Shown in pieces: positions 13,421 to 23,666 of a stretch of DNA of 64,000 nucleotides. Location of the stretch: positions 101,044,786-101,108,785 of the forward strand of contig OZ022499.1 in the NCBI GenBank assembly GCA_963989385.1. The letters are read 5' to 3'. Origin of the DNA: Ctena decussata (lineage: Eukaryota > Mollusca > Bivalvia > Lucinida > Lucinidae). Made by a program: the position numbers and the translations under genes. The notes under the pieces were generated by a model. It had not been told where the DNA came from and ran no database searches. It worked only from the letters and a program-made list of their open reading frames with translations. Each line of letters begins with the position of its first letter. The stretch's first letter is position 1.

Positions 13421-14059
13421 GGTTTGCAGTGGGGGTATCACGCAGTCGTTTGCGACGCTTTTATTTATTGACTGAGGTAGGTTACACCATTAAGCAGGCC
13501 ATGCATAACATAATACATGTGGAAAATATCATACATGACTCATACCTCTCTGAAAAGTGGGAGGGATTTGAATGCAAAGGTGCAGGCGATACAGGTGGTA
13601 AGACTGCATGAACACGACGTATTCCACAAGAGGAGAGGGTAGAAAATCCCAGCATTTCTGTTCATGATTCTTTCAAATTATAAAAAATTGTGTTTCAAAA
13701 TAATTGTCTTATATATAAGAACTCATTAACTGACAGTTACAATTTCACATTACCAAACAAAGGTGGTCGCTAGGCAACAAAAGGACTATTGCAGTATATT
13801 AGTAAATTTCTAGTTTTGGACGTTTGTCTCTGTTTTTGGAGGCTGCAAATATTATTTGAAGAAAGACTTCTATCGTAATAATTACAGCTTTTGAAAGTCT
13901 CATTTCATAATATATAGCAGATTCCACGAAAAAAACGATGGTTTTACTTGGAACAGTAATAACATATTGATGATAATAATATCTCAGCTTTGGTATCAGT
14001 CTTATTGAATGACCCTCTTTAACAACGCCACGTGTTTGAAGACCCGAAATAATAAACTT

Positions 14060-14452
14060 TCGAATGAGCAGTGCGAAGTGAGAAGTTTGAATTATGTAGC
14101 CTGAAGAATGAACTATGAAGGATGAAGTAAGAATTTTGAAGAATGAACTGTGAAGTGTGAAGTATGAACTATGAAGTGTGAAGTATGAACTGTGAAGTAT
14201 GAATTTTGAAGTATGAACTATGAAGTATGAGCTATGAAGTGTGAAGTATGAACTCTGAAGTATGAACTCTGAAGTGTGAAGTATGAACTTTGAAGTATGA
14301 ACTGTGAAGTTTGAAATTTGAACTGTGAAGTTTGAACTATGAAGTACGAACTGTGAAGTCTGAAGTCTGAACTATGAAGTATGAAGTGTGAAGTTCGAAC
14401 TGTGAAGTTTGAACTATGAAGTATGAACTGTGAAGTTTGAACTATGAAGTTT
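14060..14452 (-). repeat. TTCATACTTCACAG minisatellite (right arm, inverted)
   Basis: GAACTGTGAAGTATGAACTATGAAG and variants, the reverse complement of the left-arm array. The 81-codon minus-strand frame 14218..14463 (SSNFTVRTSHFILHSS-like) is repeat-encoded and not a gene. Confidence 0.85.
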
Positions 14453-14662
14453 GAAGTCACCACCGGTCTTTCGTACTATGCCCTATGAAATACACACTTT
14501 TATTCAGCGAATCAACTTGCCTCTACCTGTCATGTTAATTGCGAAACTAAATGCAAAATGAAATTGACAGCCAGTGGTGTGCATGAGATGTCACTGTATA
14601 TTTCTGATTAGCTGCCAGTCTTGAAAAATGCATCCACAAGGAAACAAGAAGTTACGTTTTAT

Positions 14663-14668
<6 letters not shown>

Positions 14669-14703
<35 letters not shown>
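14669..14703. repeat. (GATT)n microsatellite tail of the SINE
   Basis: Nearly nine perfect tetramers; this is the 3' tail of the minus-strand SINE and typical of tRNA-SINE tails. Confidence 0.9.
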
Positions 14704-14960
14704 TGATGCTTAACGTCCACGGTAAACAACTATGGTCATGTCGGGACGGTCAGTCAACATAACCACACTTTTCCTGGGCAGGCGTAGACCTCCTAAGCGG
14801 TTAACCAGTACTAAATGCACATACTTCCGTCAGTAACTGACAACTGCCCTTCTTGAATCAGCGGAAGGAGAAACGAAAGTATTTGGCCAGACCGGGTTTC
14901 GAACCCAGGACCTCTGACTTATGAGTCAGGTGCCCTACCGATTGCGCTACGCGGCCCGGC
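14670..14960 (-). mobile_element. tRNA-derived SINE, full length, with 12-bp target duplication
   Basis: Read on the minus strand: a tRNA-like head with box A TAGCGCAATCGGTAGGGCA and box B GGTTCGAAACC (14890..14958), a body containing CCGTCCCGACATGACC and GGACGTTAAGCATCAAATCA, and a (CAAT)n tail at 14669-14703. TTTATTCAATGA occurs at 14658-14669 and again at 14961-14972, a perfect 12-bp duplication that fixes both ends. The anticodon-like stem has a 6-base loop with CAT, so it is not a working tRNA. A second, truncated copy lies at 46.75 kb. Comparison with molluscan V-SINE/RUDI-type SINEs would name the family. Confidence 0.88.
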
Positions 14961-14972
14961 TTTATTCAATGA

Positions 14973-15914
14973 ATATTCTGTTCTATAAAATATAGTGGCT
15001 GAGAAAAATGATCTCGGCATGCCTCCCATAAGACTAAATAATCTGAAAACTAGCCTGAGATTTCCTTGTCTCGGCCTCAACCCCATCATAGATTCTATTA
15101 GTCTCCAGCTGCTCGGCTAACTATTGCAGAAGCTTGAAGCTTTATTTTCAAAGACCGTTTATCAGGTGTGCTGGCGCATAGTGAAAAGAAACCACCCAGA
15201 CTAGCTTGGGCATATTAGCAGTCTATTCTGAGCATTTGGTGCTTACACACACCATCTATGAACCCCGAGAAATCTGCAACCAAAAATGAAGGCTTAGTTT
15301 GAGTGCCCGGATGCATAGACTGGTTTCCTTGCAAATGCCAAAATATTAAATTCGCATAATTACCTGTAGGAGGGAAGTCTGTCGCCGTTATTTAAACACA
15401 GCCTTTCTTATATTTCGGTACCACCAACAGGATTTCACATAATCTTGTTGACAAAGTGAAAATACTATATTTGTACGGTTGGCCAAGAGTTTGTCTTTCT
15501 GTAATCGGTTCCTTGATCGCTGTATCAGGTTTCATTGATAAATTAGTTCGGATCAAAATATAAAGTAACAGGGATAACTTAGGGAGTTCAATATTTCTGA
15601 ATAAAAACATATGTTGTGACTCCTCATTAGAACCGTCTCGGTGAGACGGTTCCACTGAGGGGTCAAAACATTTTACGTTGAGAAATGAAATAAACATTAC
15701 CTGAATTATCCGCAAACCCCACCTTATCTGCAGCTCTGGTCTGAGCAAATGTGCAACCAGCCAAAAATCAGATCCATATAGTCGGATCAAAGTTTCTGCT
15801 GTTCGAAAACAAAGTGCAAAATACACAATTTATAAAGCGTAGAGTGAAGATTCTTTTCAGACTCTTATCGAATGAACTGACTCTTTGCTAGTCACAAATT
15901 ATGTTAAGGTTATT
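14973..15914. other. No gene supported
   Basis: Includes a 144-codon minus-strand frame (15392..15826) with no recognisable domain; part of it reads through a short inverted pair (GAACCGTCTC/GGTGAGACGGTTC at 15630-15652). Not called as a gene. Confidence 0.45.
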
Positions 15915-16150
15915 TGAGCCGCGACACGACAAAACCAACAATGTGGTTGTGCGGTCAGCGCAGACTCAGATCAGCCTGGGCATGCGCCTAGTATGAGCAG
16001 ACTCTTTCCTAAGCGCTTAAAGGGTAGCTAAGGGACTAAGCTACCTTCATGCGGACAGCGAAGACTGATCAGACTGGGCGGATGCCCAGGCTGATCTGAG
16101 TCTACGCTGGGCGCACAACCACATTGTTGGTTTTGTCGTGTCGCGGCTCA
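15915..16150 (+). mobile_element. Palindromic foldback element F1, copy 2
   Basis: TGAGCCGCGACACGACAAAA ... TTTTGTCGTGTCGCGGCTCA with long inverted arms and the AAGGGTAGCTAAGG centre in forward sense. Confidence 0.9.
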
Positions 16151-16978
16151 TTTTTGTCTTCCTGGCCCAAATACAAGCTGGGTAAACTAATGGATTTTGG
16201 TGGCATTCGTTTGTCTCTCCTTGTCAGCCTTTAAATATATATTTGAAGCTTAATACTGAGCTAGAGGCGATTACAACATGATTTTTTACAGCATTTACCT
16301 CTTAAAAGTATTTCAACATGATAACCTTGATGGAATATTATCTTGTATATATTTGATTCCCACGTCCAAACAGAAATTTCTCTAACCATATTATGCCTTT
16401 AACTAGAAAGAAGTCGTCATTTATGCTTTTATTGAGAAATTAGACTAAAATTTCGAAAACAAAAAAACCCTAGCCTGGAATACTATACATGTAATAAACT
16501 ACCATGATTGTTCAGCTTACAGATCAAATGAATGGAATTAACATAAGTACTTCTGCTGATGATTTACGAGTTTCAATAACTTTATAATATTGCCACCTAA
16601 ACATCAGTAGATTTTTTTTGTCTTCTTACACGCATGCGCATGCATCAACAAAAATACAGTGACTCTAGCCTTTTGCTAGAAGCCATAATACAATAAAATT
16701 AATGCATTAAAAGGAACAGCACAGTCTAAGAGATTATAAATGAAACGACTAGAACGAAACATGAAATAGTGTTTAAGGGGCACCACTTAGCTGTGTCAAG
16801 AGTCTCTGCATTAAATGATTTCTGTGTAGCTCCGATGTCATCCCTGCTTACAAGGCGGTAATGGACACAGGATTATGTATTGACATTTTGCTGATAATAA
16901 AACAGTAAACTTTAATTAGCAAATAATGCCTCCTAAGCATAGTCAAGAGGGTGAAAAATTAAGTTCTGTCAATAGATA
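16151..16978. other. No gene or element seen
   Basis: AT-rich spacer between two F1 copies. Confidence 0.5.
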
Positions 16979-17216
16979 TGAGCCGCGACACGACAAAACC
17001 AACAAAGTGGTTGTGCGCACAGCGTAGACTCAGATCAGCCTGGGCATCCGCCCAGTCTGATCAGAATCTTTGCTAAGCGCTTAAATGGTTGCTAAGGGTC
17101 TAAGCTACCTCAAAGCAGACAGTGAAGACTCTGATCAGACTGGGCGGATACCCAGGCTGATCTGAGTCTGCGCTGGACGCACAACCACATTGTTGGTTTT
17201 CTCGTGTCGCGGCTCA
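16979..17216 (+). mobile_element. Palindromic foldback element F1, copy 3
   Basis: TGAGCCGCGACACGACAAAA ... TTTTCTCGTGTCGCGGCTCA. The arms match closely; centre in forward sense (GCGCTTAAATGGTTGCTAAG). Confidence 0.9.
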
Positions 17217-17262
17217 ATTATGACACGAGTCCTGATCGTTGGAGCTCAAACACATATAAAAG

Positions 17263-17310
17263 CCGCCAGCACAACATGCCAGATTTGCGGCTGGCATGTT
17301 GTGTTGGCGG
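17263..17310. repeat. 20-bp stem hairpin (short foldback)
   Basis: CCGCCAGCACAACATGCCAG, 8-base loop, then CTGGCATGTTGTGTTGGCGG: a 20-bp stem with one G-T pair. Weaker inverted similarity extends outward to about 17246 and 17330, so it is probably a small foldback element. Confidence 0.75.
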
Positions 17311-17840
17311 TGTCTGTATGCGTTTGTCCAAAACCGTTATTGCCTTGGAGCTAGGCTATTCTAGCCTGTAACATAACCTTTGTCGTTTGGGTCCACAGAT
17401 ACATTTGTGCAAAGTCCATTCTAATCCACACTTAATTTTTTTTTCAACCCTTGTTTTATGTGCTCTGTCAAAGATCCTCATTGTCTACATCGACTTCGTA
17501 CAAGATGTTCAGTATCTTTTAGTAGCATCTCAGCTCAAAAGCCCATATAGATTCTTTTTTTTCTGACTCATCTGTCAAGTTCCAAGTTTCGCATGTACAC
17601 AGAAAGAAGCATATGACAATGAAGCTCATCAATTTTATCTTGGATCCAAGAGCTGCGCTATTATCCCTCAAAATGGCTTCAAAGTGTGGCCCATGTACCT
17701 TCTTTCGAATTTGTTCTCTGCTCTTGAAAGAACTCTTTTAGATTAAAACTCAGATTTTTAGGGACTCAGGGGGCCTTTGTACAGTCCTTTAGACAACTTT
17801 GTGTTTTGAACCGTCACCTACGACAACCATGCCGCGTTAT

Positions 17841-18075
17841 TTAACCCATTAATGCCTAGCGCCCCCCAAAAAAGATATTATAAGCAAACAGTGCAGACCC
17901 AGATCAGACGCCGCAAACGCGGCGTCTGATCGGGGTCTTCACAATTTGCATACGCGAAATGGGTATTTTTCCTCAAAATAAAAAAAATAAACCTGACACC
18001 CCTTAAATGACAAATGGCAAATGGACTCCTCCAATATATACAGATAGAGGAGTCCACTAGGCATTAATGGGTTAA
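17841..18075. mobile_element. MITE with TTAACCCATTAATGCCTAG termini
   Basis: The first 19 bases TTAACCCATTAATGCCTAG are exactly inverted at the end (CTAGGCATTAATGGGTTAA). It holds an inner hairpin CAGACGCCGC...GCGGCGTCTG. Non-coding, 235 bp. Confidence 0.8.
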
Positions 18076-18900
18076 AACTTGTCACCATTCGTAAACTTTT
18101 CCTTGTCCGTATACTTGATCTCCGTTACGATTTCATTTGCGAATTTGTCATCAGTCCGCACTTCTCTCCAATTTATACCTTATGGAAGTTTTGTCGAGAC
18201 TTCTAATTCATATACCTTTTCAGCAAGAGCATCGTTGTGATCGACAAATATAACTCTGCCGTCTATGCTAGCTTTTCCATCTAGTTCTTCAAGAGCATCA
18301 GATATGATATTTTTGAGGAAGATATTGAAGACAAAGCATCTTGCCTAACCCCAGTCGTTGTTTAGAACCATTCTTATGTACCTACATTTATCTAGACTGC
18401 CATCTGCGCCTCGTCGTAGTACAATGTCATAAGCTTGCCTCAGACACGCTAGAAAGTCTGTGAGCTACTCTAATGGCAGATCTCATGGAAATGCAAAGCG
18501 GTTATAAGATAGATATTTTGATTTACTTTTTGTTTAACTTTGGTTTCTTTTTCTGGTCACAATAAGACATTGTAACCGTCAAATCTTCCTTGTCCCTTTT
18601 CTCATTAGGCCAGAGGGTCGTTTATATTTCACACAACAACTAACTTTGACAGCTCGTGGTCTCTACAACAGAGCGGATTATGATAAAACAATTATTTTCT
18701 GTCACAAAATACACCTGAAATAAACAATAAAACAATAATTCCTTCTCTGAAAAGTTGATACTGAGACGGACTTTCTGATGCCAAATTTCTATGGCGACTT
18801 CGTATTAGCGAGAACTCTTGGCCACAAGCCATTGATAAGAAAGGTATGACGAGTTCGGTATGAATGCCATACTGGATATTCGAAACAGTTGAAGAATTGC
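18076..18900. other. No gene or element seen
   Basis: Sequence of ordinary composition. Short phrases could be an old coding remnant, but I cannot support any protein family. Confidence 0.4.
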
Positions 18901-18904
18901 TTTA

Positions 18905-20330
18905 TATTTGGATTTGTCATCTATTGAATCTTCTGTTTTGAATTTGGTCTTCCAGCAATGTAATCTTTTATTTCTATATTGGACATGTCATCAATATACT
19001 ATTGTACTTCTGAATTTAGACTTGTCATCTACAGAACCTTTTGTTTTGAATTCGATCTGTCCAGCAGTGCATCCCCCCCCCCCTTTTTTTGGAATTTGGA
19101 CGTGCCAGCAATGGAGTCTTTTGCTTTTGAATTTGCACTTGCCATCAATATATTCTTTCACTTTTAAATTTGGACTCGTCATCTATAGAATCGTCTGCTT
19201 GTAAATTTGAACTTGCCAAATCTTTTGCTTTTGAATTGAATTTGCCCTCAATATATTCTTTTATCTTTGTATTTGGAACTGTCATCTATGTAGCATCTTC
19301 TGCTTTTGAATTTAGACTTGCCAGCAATATAGTTTTTCGTGTTTGAATTGTATTGCCATCAATAGAATTTCTTACTGAGCCGCGACACGAGAAAACCAAC
19401 AATGTGGTTGTGCGCCCAGCGAAGACTCAGATCAGCCTGGGCATCCGCCCAGTCTGATCAGAGTCTTCCCTGTCCGCATGAAGGTAGCTTAGTCCCTGAA
19501 CTACCCTTTAAACGCAAAGCGAGGATTCTGATCAGACTGGGCGGACACCCAGGCTGATCTGAGTCTGCGCTGGGCGCACAACCACATTGTTGGTTTTCTC
19601 GCGTCGCGGCTCATATGAATTTGGATTTGTCAGCTGTAGACTCTTCTGCATTTGTCATCTGTAAGACCTTCTGCTTAATTTGGACTCACTAGCAAAAGAA
19701 TCTTATGTTTAGTTAAACTTTTAATTTTGACTTGCCATTGATATATTCTTTTAGTTTTGAAACTGGACTTGCCATCAACAGACGCTTCTGCTTTTGAATG
19801 TAAACTTGTCAGCATTGTAATATGTTTTAATTGGACTTGCCATAAGTACCTTCTTTTACTTTTGAATTTTGACTTGTCATCTATAGAAGCTGCTTTTAAA
19901 TTTGACCATGCAAGCAAAGGAATTTTTTGTTTTTGCCGTCAATATATTCTTTTATTTTTGAAGTTGGGCTTGTCATCTATAGAATCTTCTATTTTTGAAT
20001 TTGACATTGTCAGCAATGAAATCTTTTATTTTCAAAATTGGACGTGCCATTAATGTGTTCTTTTACTTTTGAGTTTAGATTTTACCACTGTAGAATCTTC
20101 TGCTTTTAAAGCTGACATTGCCAGAATGGAATCTTTTGTTCTTAAGCTTAGCCTTGTAACCGATCTGTTCTATTATTTTTGAATTTGAACTATCACTAAA
20201 TAGATTGTCTGCGTGCTGACAGTGGTTTAGTTTAAACTTGCCATCAATGGACGTTTTAGCTTTTGAATTTGAATTTGCCATTATCGGAATTTTCTGCTTT
20301 TGAATTTTGACTTCCCTAGTCATCGTGTGA
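18905..20330 (+). repeat. Diverged ~35-40-bp minisatellite, ~1.4 kb, split by F1 copy 4
   Basis: Units follow TTTGAATTTGGACTTG then CCATCAATAGAATCTTCTG with many substitutions. F1 copy 4 (19376..19613) interrupts the array, which resumes directly with GAATTTGGATTTGTCAGC. Six frames are partly open because of the repeat; no protein is called. Confidence 0.8.
19376..19613 (-). mobile_element. Palindromic foldback element F1, copy 4 (opposite orientation)
   Basis: The arms are as in other copies, but the centre reads CATGAAGGTAGCTTAGTCCC, the reverse complement of the others. It inserted inside the minisatellite at 18905..20330, so it is younger than that array. Confidence 0.9.
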
Positions 20331-21324
20331 TGGAATATTTACAAGAATGAAAAAGGTAGAATAGTGTGGACTATTGGGAAAAAAAGAAAGAAAATGCTTT
20401 TTTATTTAAGTGCTTAACTGTTAGGTAGAATAGACAATTACAGTAGGACCACCATGTAAGATCAACATTAGCCATCTCCATTTATAAGCCAGTTTTTGAA
20501 TTTTCCAAATAGCTGTTATACTTCTAGTTGAGCTCTTTATAGCGATCACCTCCATAAAAACAACAGAGTTTCTGTCTTTCGTAGTGTGGCTGTTCTAGAA
20601 AGGTTGGACTGTATATTTATTGGATGTTGCATTGATTTACAGTCAGTCAATGTCTACATCCTAGACACACTTCACGACAACACCCAGCCAAACCCGGGCT
20701 TTCACTGACAGAATGTCAAACACCCAAAAGCAAACAGTCCTATTGAAAGAACAGTTTGTTGAAACTCTTGTAATGTTTGGTTTTCTAACGAGATATTTGT
20801 TTAGTGCAAAATGAACATAGTATATTGACATTGAAGGTTGTAATGTTTACTGACTGGAGCAATCCCGTATAAAATATCATAGTCTAATGAGATTTAAATT
20901 TGCGGTCTGTCCGGTCTAATATTGCCTAAAAAAAGAATATCATTGCGGTACCTCAAGTTCAGAAAAACTGAGTATATATCATATTAATATATTGAAACAT
21001 ATTACTTTAACCCCAGTAGTATGTGTAAGTTTTTTATTTTTATTTTGTAAATTATTACAAACAAGAGAGAGAAATCGAACAATAAGTGAACTTGGCAAAA
21101 TACTTATATGAAGCATTTGAAAGAAGAAAAATTGTTACTGAATTCTCGACTAAAAATTCACTTTCTCTATGTTTACATTTTACATGTTCGTTAACAAGTA
21201 ATAATTGACGGCTTCTTTATACATTATGTATTTTATCATGAAGAGAAACTTGTAGAGATGACGTCAAGTTACATGTAACTATTCTTTTTCATCAATAAAT
21301 ACAGTAGGGTTTTGTCTTAATTTT
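20331..21324. other. No gene or element seen
   Basis: AT-rich spacer, no open frame of note. Confidence 0.5.

Positions 21325-21371
<47 letters not shown>
21325..21371. repeat. (TAGA)n microsatellite
   Basis: About eleven perfect TAGA tetramers. Confidence 0.95.
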
Positions 21372-21372
<1 letters not shown>

Positions 21373-21564
21373 AATGTTTCTACATGTGCGCTGCATGGGG
21401 TAATTCATTAGAAGAATAAAAAAGATAGTCACAAACAGTGAAAATCGAAAAGGATAGTTTCACTGTTTGAAACAGTGAGATTATCAGTTTCGATTTCACC
21501 GAGAAATCTATATTTCATTCAGCCTACACCTGTCAATGATTAGTGTTCCAGCTCCACAAGTGCT

Positions 21565-21790
21565 GGGGCCGTATTCATAAAACAACTTAAGTCGTTGCTA
21601 TGCTGTTGCTAAAGCTAAATTTCTTTGAAGGAGATTCCCTACAACTATGAAATTTGCTCTGGAGGAACAGTCTTACAAAGACTGTTCCTCCAGAACAAAT
21701 TTCATAGTTGTATGGAATCTCCTTTCTAGATATTTAGCCTTAGCAACAGCATAGCAACGACTTAAGTGGCTTTATGAATACGGCCCCTGA
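21565..21790. mobile_element. Foldback element F2, copy 1 (GGGGCCGTATT termini)
   Basis: GGGGCCGTATTCATAAAAC ... TTTATGAATACGGCCCC. The arms include AACTTAAGTCGTTGCTATGC and ACTATGAAATTTGCTCTGG, both inverted in the second half; the centre is GACTGTTCCTCCAG with its complement. A second copy lies at 34374..34601. Confidence 0.88.
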
Positions 21791-21833
21791 TGTTGCTGGC
21801 GAAGCTTAGTATTGTTTGGACAGCTAAAACAAA

Positions 21834-22071
21834 TGAGCCGCAACACGACAAAACCAACAATGTGGTTGTGCGCCCAGCGCAGACTCAGATCAGCCTGGGC
21901 ATCCGCCCAGTCTTATCAGACTCTCCGCTTGACGCTCAATGGGTAGCTAAGGGTCTAAGCTAACTTCATGCGGACAGCGAAGACTCTGATCAGACTGGGC
22001 GGATGCCCAGGCTGATCTGAGTCTGCGCTGGACGCACGACCACATTGTTGGTTTTCTCGCGTCGCGGCTCA
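21834..22071 (+). mobile_element. Palindromic foldback element F1, copy 5
   Basis: TGAGCCGCAACACGACAAAA ... TTTTCTCGCGTCGCGGCTCA, centre in forward sense. Confidence 0.9.
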
Positions 22072-22448
22072 TATTACCTTTTATTAATCCTTTTCTTATT
22101 CTTCTTTTTTTTCTTAGCTTGTGGGAGAAACCGCCTTAACCGCCTATTTGTCTTAGATATTCTTTAAATTCACGAATATCTTCAAATAACCCTCAAACCT
22201 CCCTTCTTTGGCTCTCTATAACGACTTTCAAGAACCATCACTTCAACATGAGAATTCTGAACTTGAAAACTGTATAAAATCACTTGTTATCAACAAAATA
22301 CTCTTTACTGCAATAATCTTGCTGAAGGAGTCTACTTTAAAATCACTTTCATGAAGAATTATCTTGACTATAGGTTTAAACAGCTCTTAACAGATATGGA
22401 TTGTAGGGTTGAAACCATTGAGCAATGTAGCAAAGTAACTGAAGCTAA

Positions 22449-23663
22449 TACCCCCATTCCACTGGACGGCGCTTCCACTGCGCTCCGAAATTTTGGACAA
22501 AGCGCCATGAATCGTAGCAGAAGCGGCCGCAGCGCAGGAGAAGCTTCTAGGTCGCAGTGAAAGCGTATCAGAAGCGGCATGATCGCCAAGTCACGGCGCT
22601 TGTTTTGACTCTGCTCAAAATTTACGTAGCGGAAGCGCCGTGGACTCAAAGCGCAACGAAAGCGTAGTAAGAACGTAGCTCGAAATTCATGAACGCAGCA
22701 GCAGCGGGAGCAACGCAGCACCAGCGCAGCGGGATCGTGCCGACAGCGCCGTGAGATTCGTCTGCGACCCAGCTACGCTTCTGCTACGCTCTTTGCGCTC
22801 CCGTTGCGCTCTTGCCGCTTTCGCTGCGACCCTATTATTTATGAATAGCGCGACCACGACGCTTCCGCTGCGCTTTTGGCGCTTTATCTGCGTTTCCTCT
22901 GCTCTTATGGCGATCTGGGCATGAAAACGCCGCGTTTCCACGACGTTTCATAACTCGATTCTCATGTTTCATTCAAGATGCAGGCTGCCAGGAGCAGGAG
23001 TTGGAATACCCTCTCCTGTGGTAAAGGCTGCTGACCAGGTCTGGGTGTGGATTTCGTCTTTTGCTTTTGACAGGGGGTCAGGCTCTTGCTCTCTAAACTG
23101 AGCCAGATAGGTGCTCTTTAGAACGCCGAGCAGAGGCCCCAGTTGAGCCTGAACAGCAAGAAGAACAAGACGAGTTGTTCGAAGTCACTAGTTCATGATT
23201 GCCAGCTGGGCCATAGCCACTGGAATTTTTATATTATCAATATTGTTTGAAGGCTGGTGGCTAACTTCTGCTGGACCCGATTCTCCGCCGATTTACATAG
23301 AAGCGGTTACAAAGCGCAACACAATCGCAGCATGAGCGCAGCTCCGGCACTTAGGTCGTAGCACGATCGCAAATGCATCGTAATAAGCGTAGCTCAAGCG
23401 TAGCTTGAAATCTTTTGCCGTAGTAGCAGCGTATTAGAAGCGCCCTCGAAGTCCGTTGAGCGTGGCAGAAGCGCAGCTAAATCGCGGCAGCATCGTGACT
23501 AGCATGGCGAGATCGTATTAGAAGCGTACTGGAAGCGTACTGGAAGCGCACAAGATCCAAGTTTTGGCAAATGCCTACGCTTCTGCTGCGATTTCGAAAA
23601 TCTTGGAGAAGCGCCATGATCGCCAAGAGCGCAGTCAAAGCGCCATCCAGTGGAATGGGGGTA
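22449..23663. mobile_element. PIF/Harbinger-like non-autonomous DNA element with AGCG-rich interior
   Basis: Ends TACCCCCATTCCACTGGACG and its inverse CATCCAGTGGAATGGGGGTA (one mismatch), followed inward by GGCGCTT/AAGCGCC. Both sides carry TAA (22446-22448, 23664-23666), matching the TWA target of PIF/Harbinger. The interior is crowded with AGCG/CGCT words (GTAGCAGAAGCG and variants), the left part folding back on itself between about 22480 and 22940. The middle (22950..23270) is ordinary sequence. Open frames rich in Arg/Cys/Ser here are artefacts of the repeat. No transposase is present. Confidence 0.75.
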
Positions 23664-23666
23664 TAA

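Larger units (their letters stand above)
11484..14487. mobile_element. 3-kb non-autonomous element with TIRs and mirror-image minisatellite arrays
   Basis: Left end CTATAGGGCCTATGCTACG then AAAGACCGGTGGTGACTTC (to 11520). The right end (14453-14487) is its inverse: GAAGTCACCACCGGTCTTTC then GTACTATGCCCTATG. Inside each end is a minisatellite: the left one repeats TTCATACTTCACAG and the right one its complement CTGTGAAGTATGAA. The middle holds a dispersed repeat and degenerate ~140-200-bp repeats. No transposase frame is visible, so it would need a partner supplied in trans. Superfamily unknown. Confidence 0.6.

Noticed and set aside
14890..14958. tRNA gene (Met-like CAT) on the minus strand
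   Set aside because: The anticodon loop has six bases, the sequence continues into a SINE body and (CAAT)n tail, and target duplications bracket the whole unit.
15392..15826. 144-codon minus-strand open frame
   Set aside because: No family resemblance; contains a small inverted repeat and no gene-like context.
18908..20323. Several 60-98-codon frames (Leu/Ser-rich)
   Set aside because: They follow the minisatellite period and appear on both strands.
22351..22941. Arg/Cys/Ala-rich frames up to 117 codons
   Set aside because: Produced by the AGCG/CGCT-rich interior of a non-autonomous DNA element.
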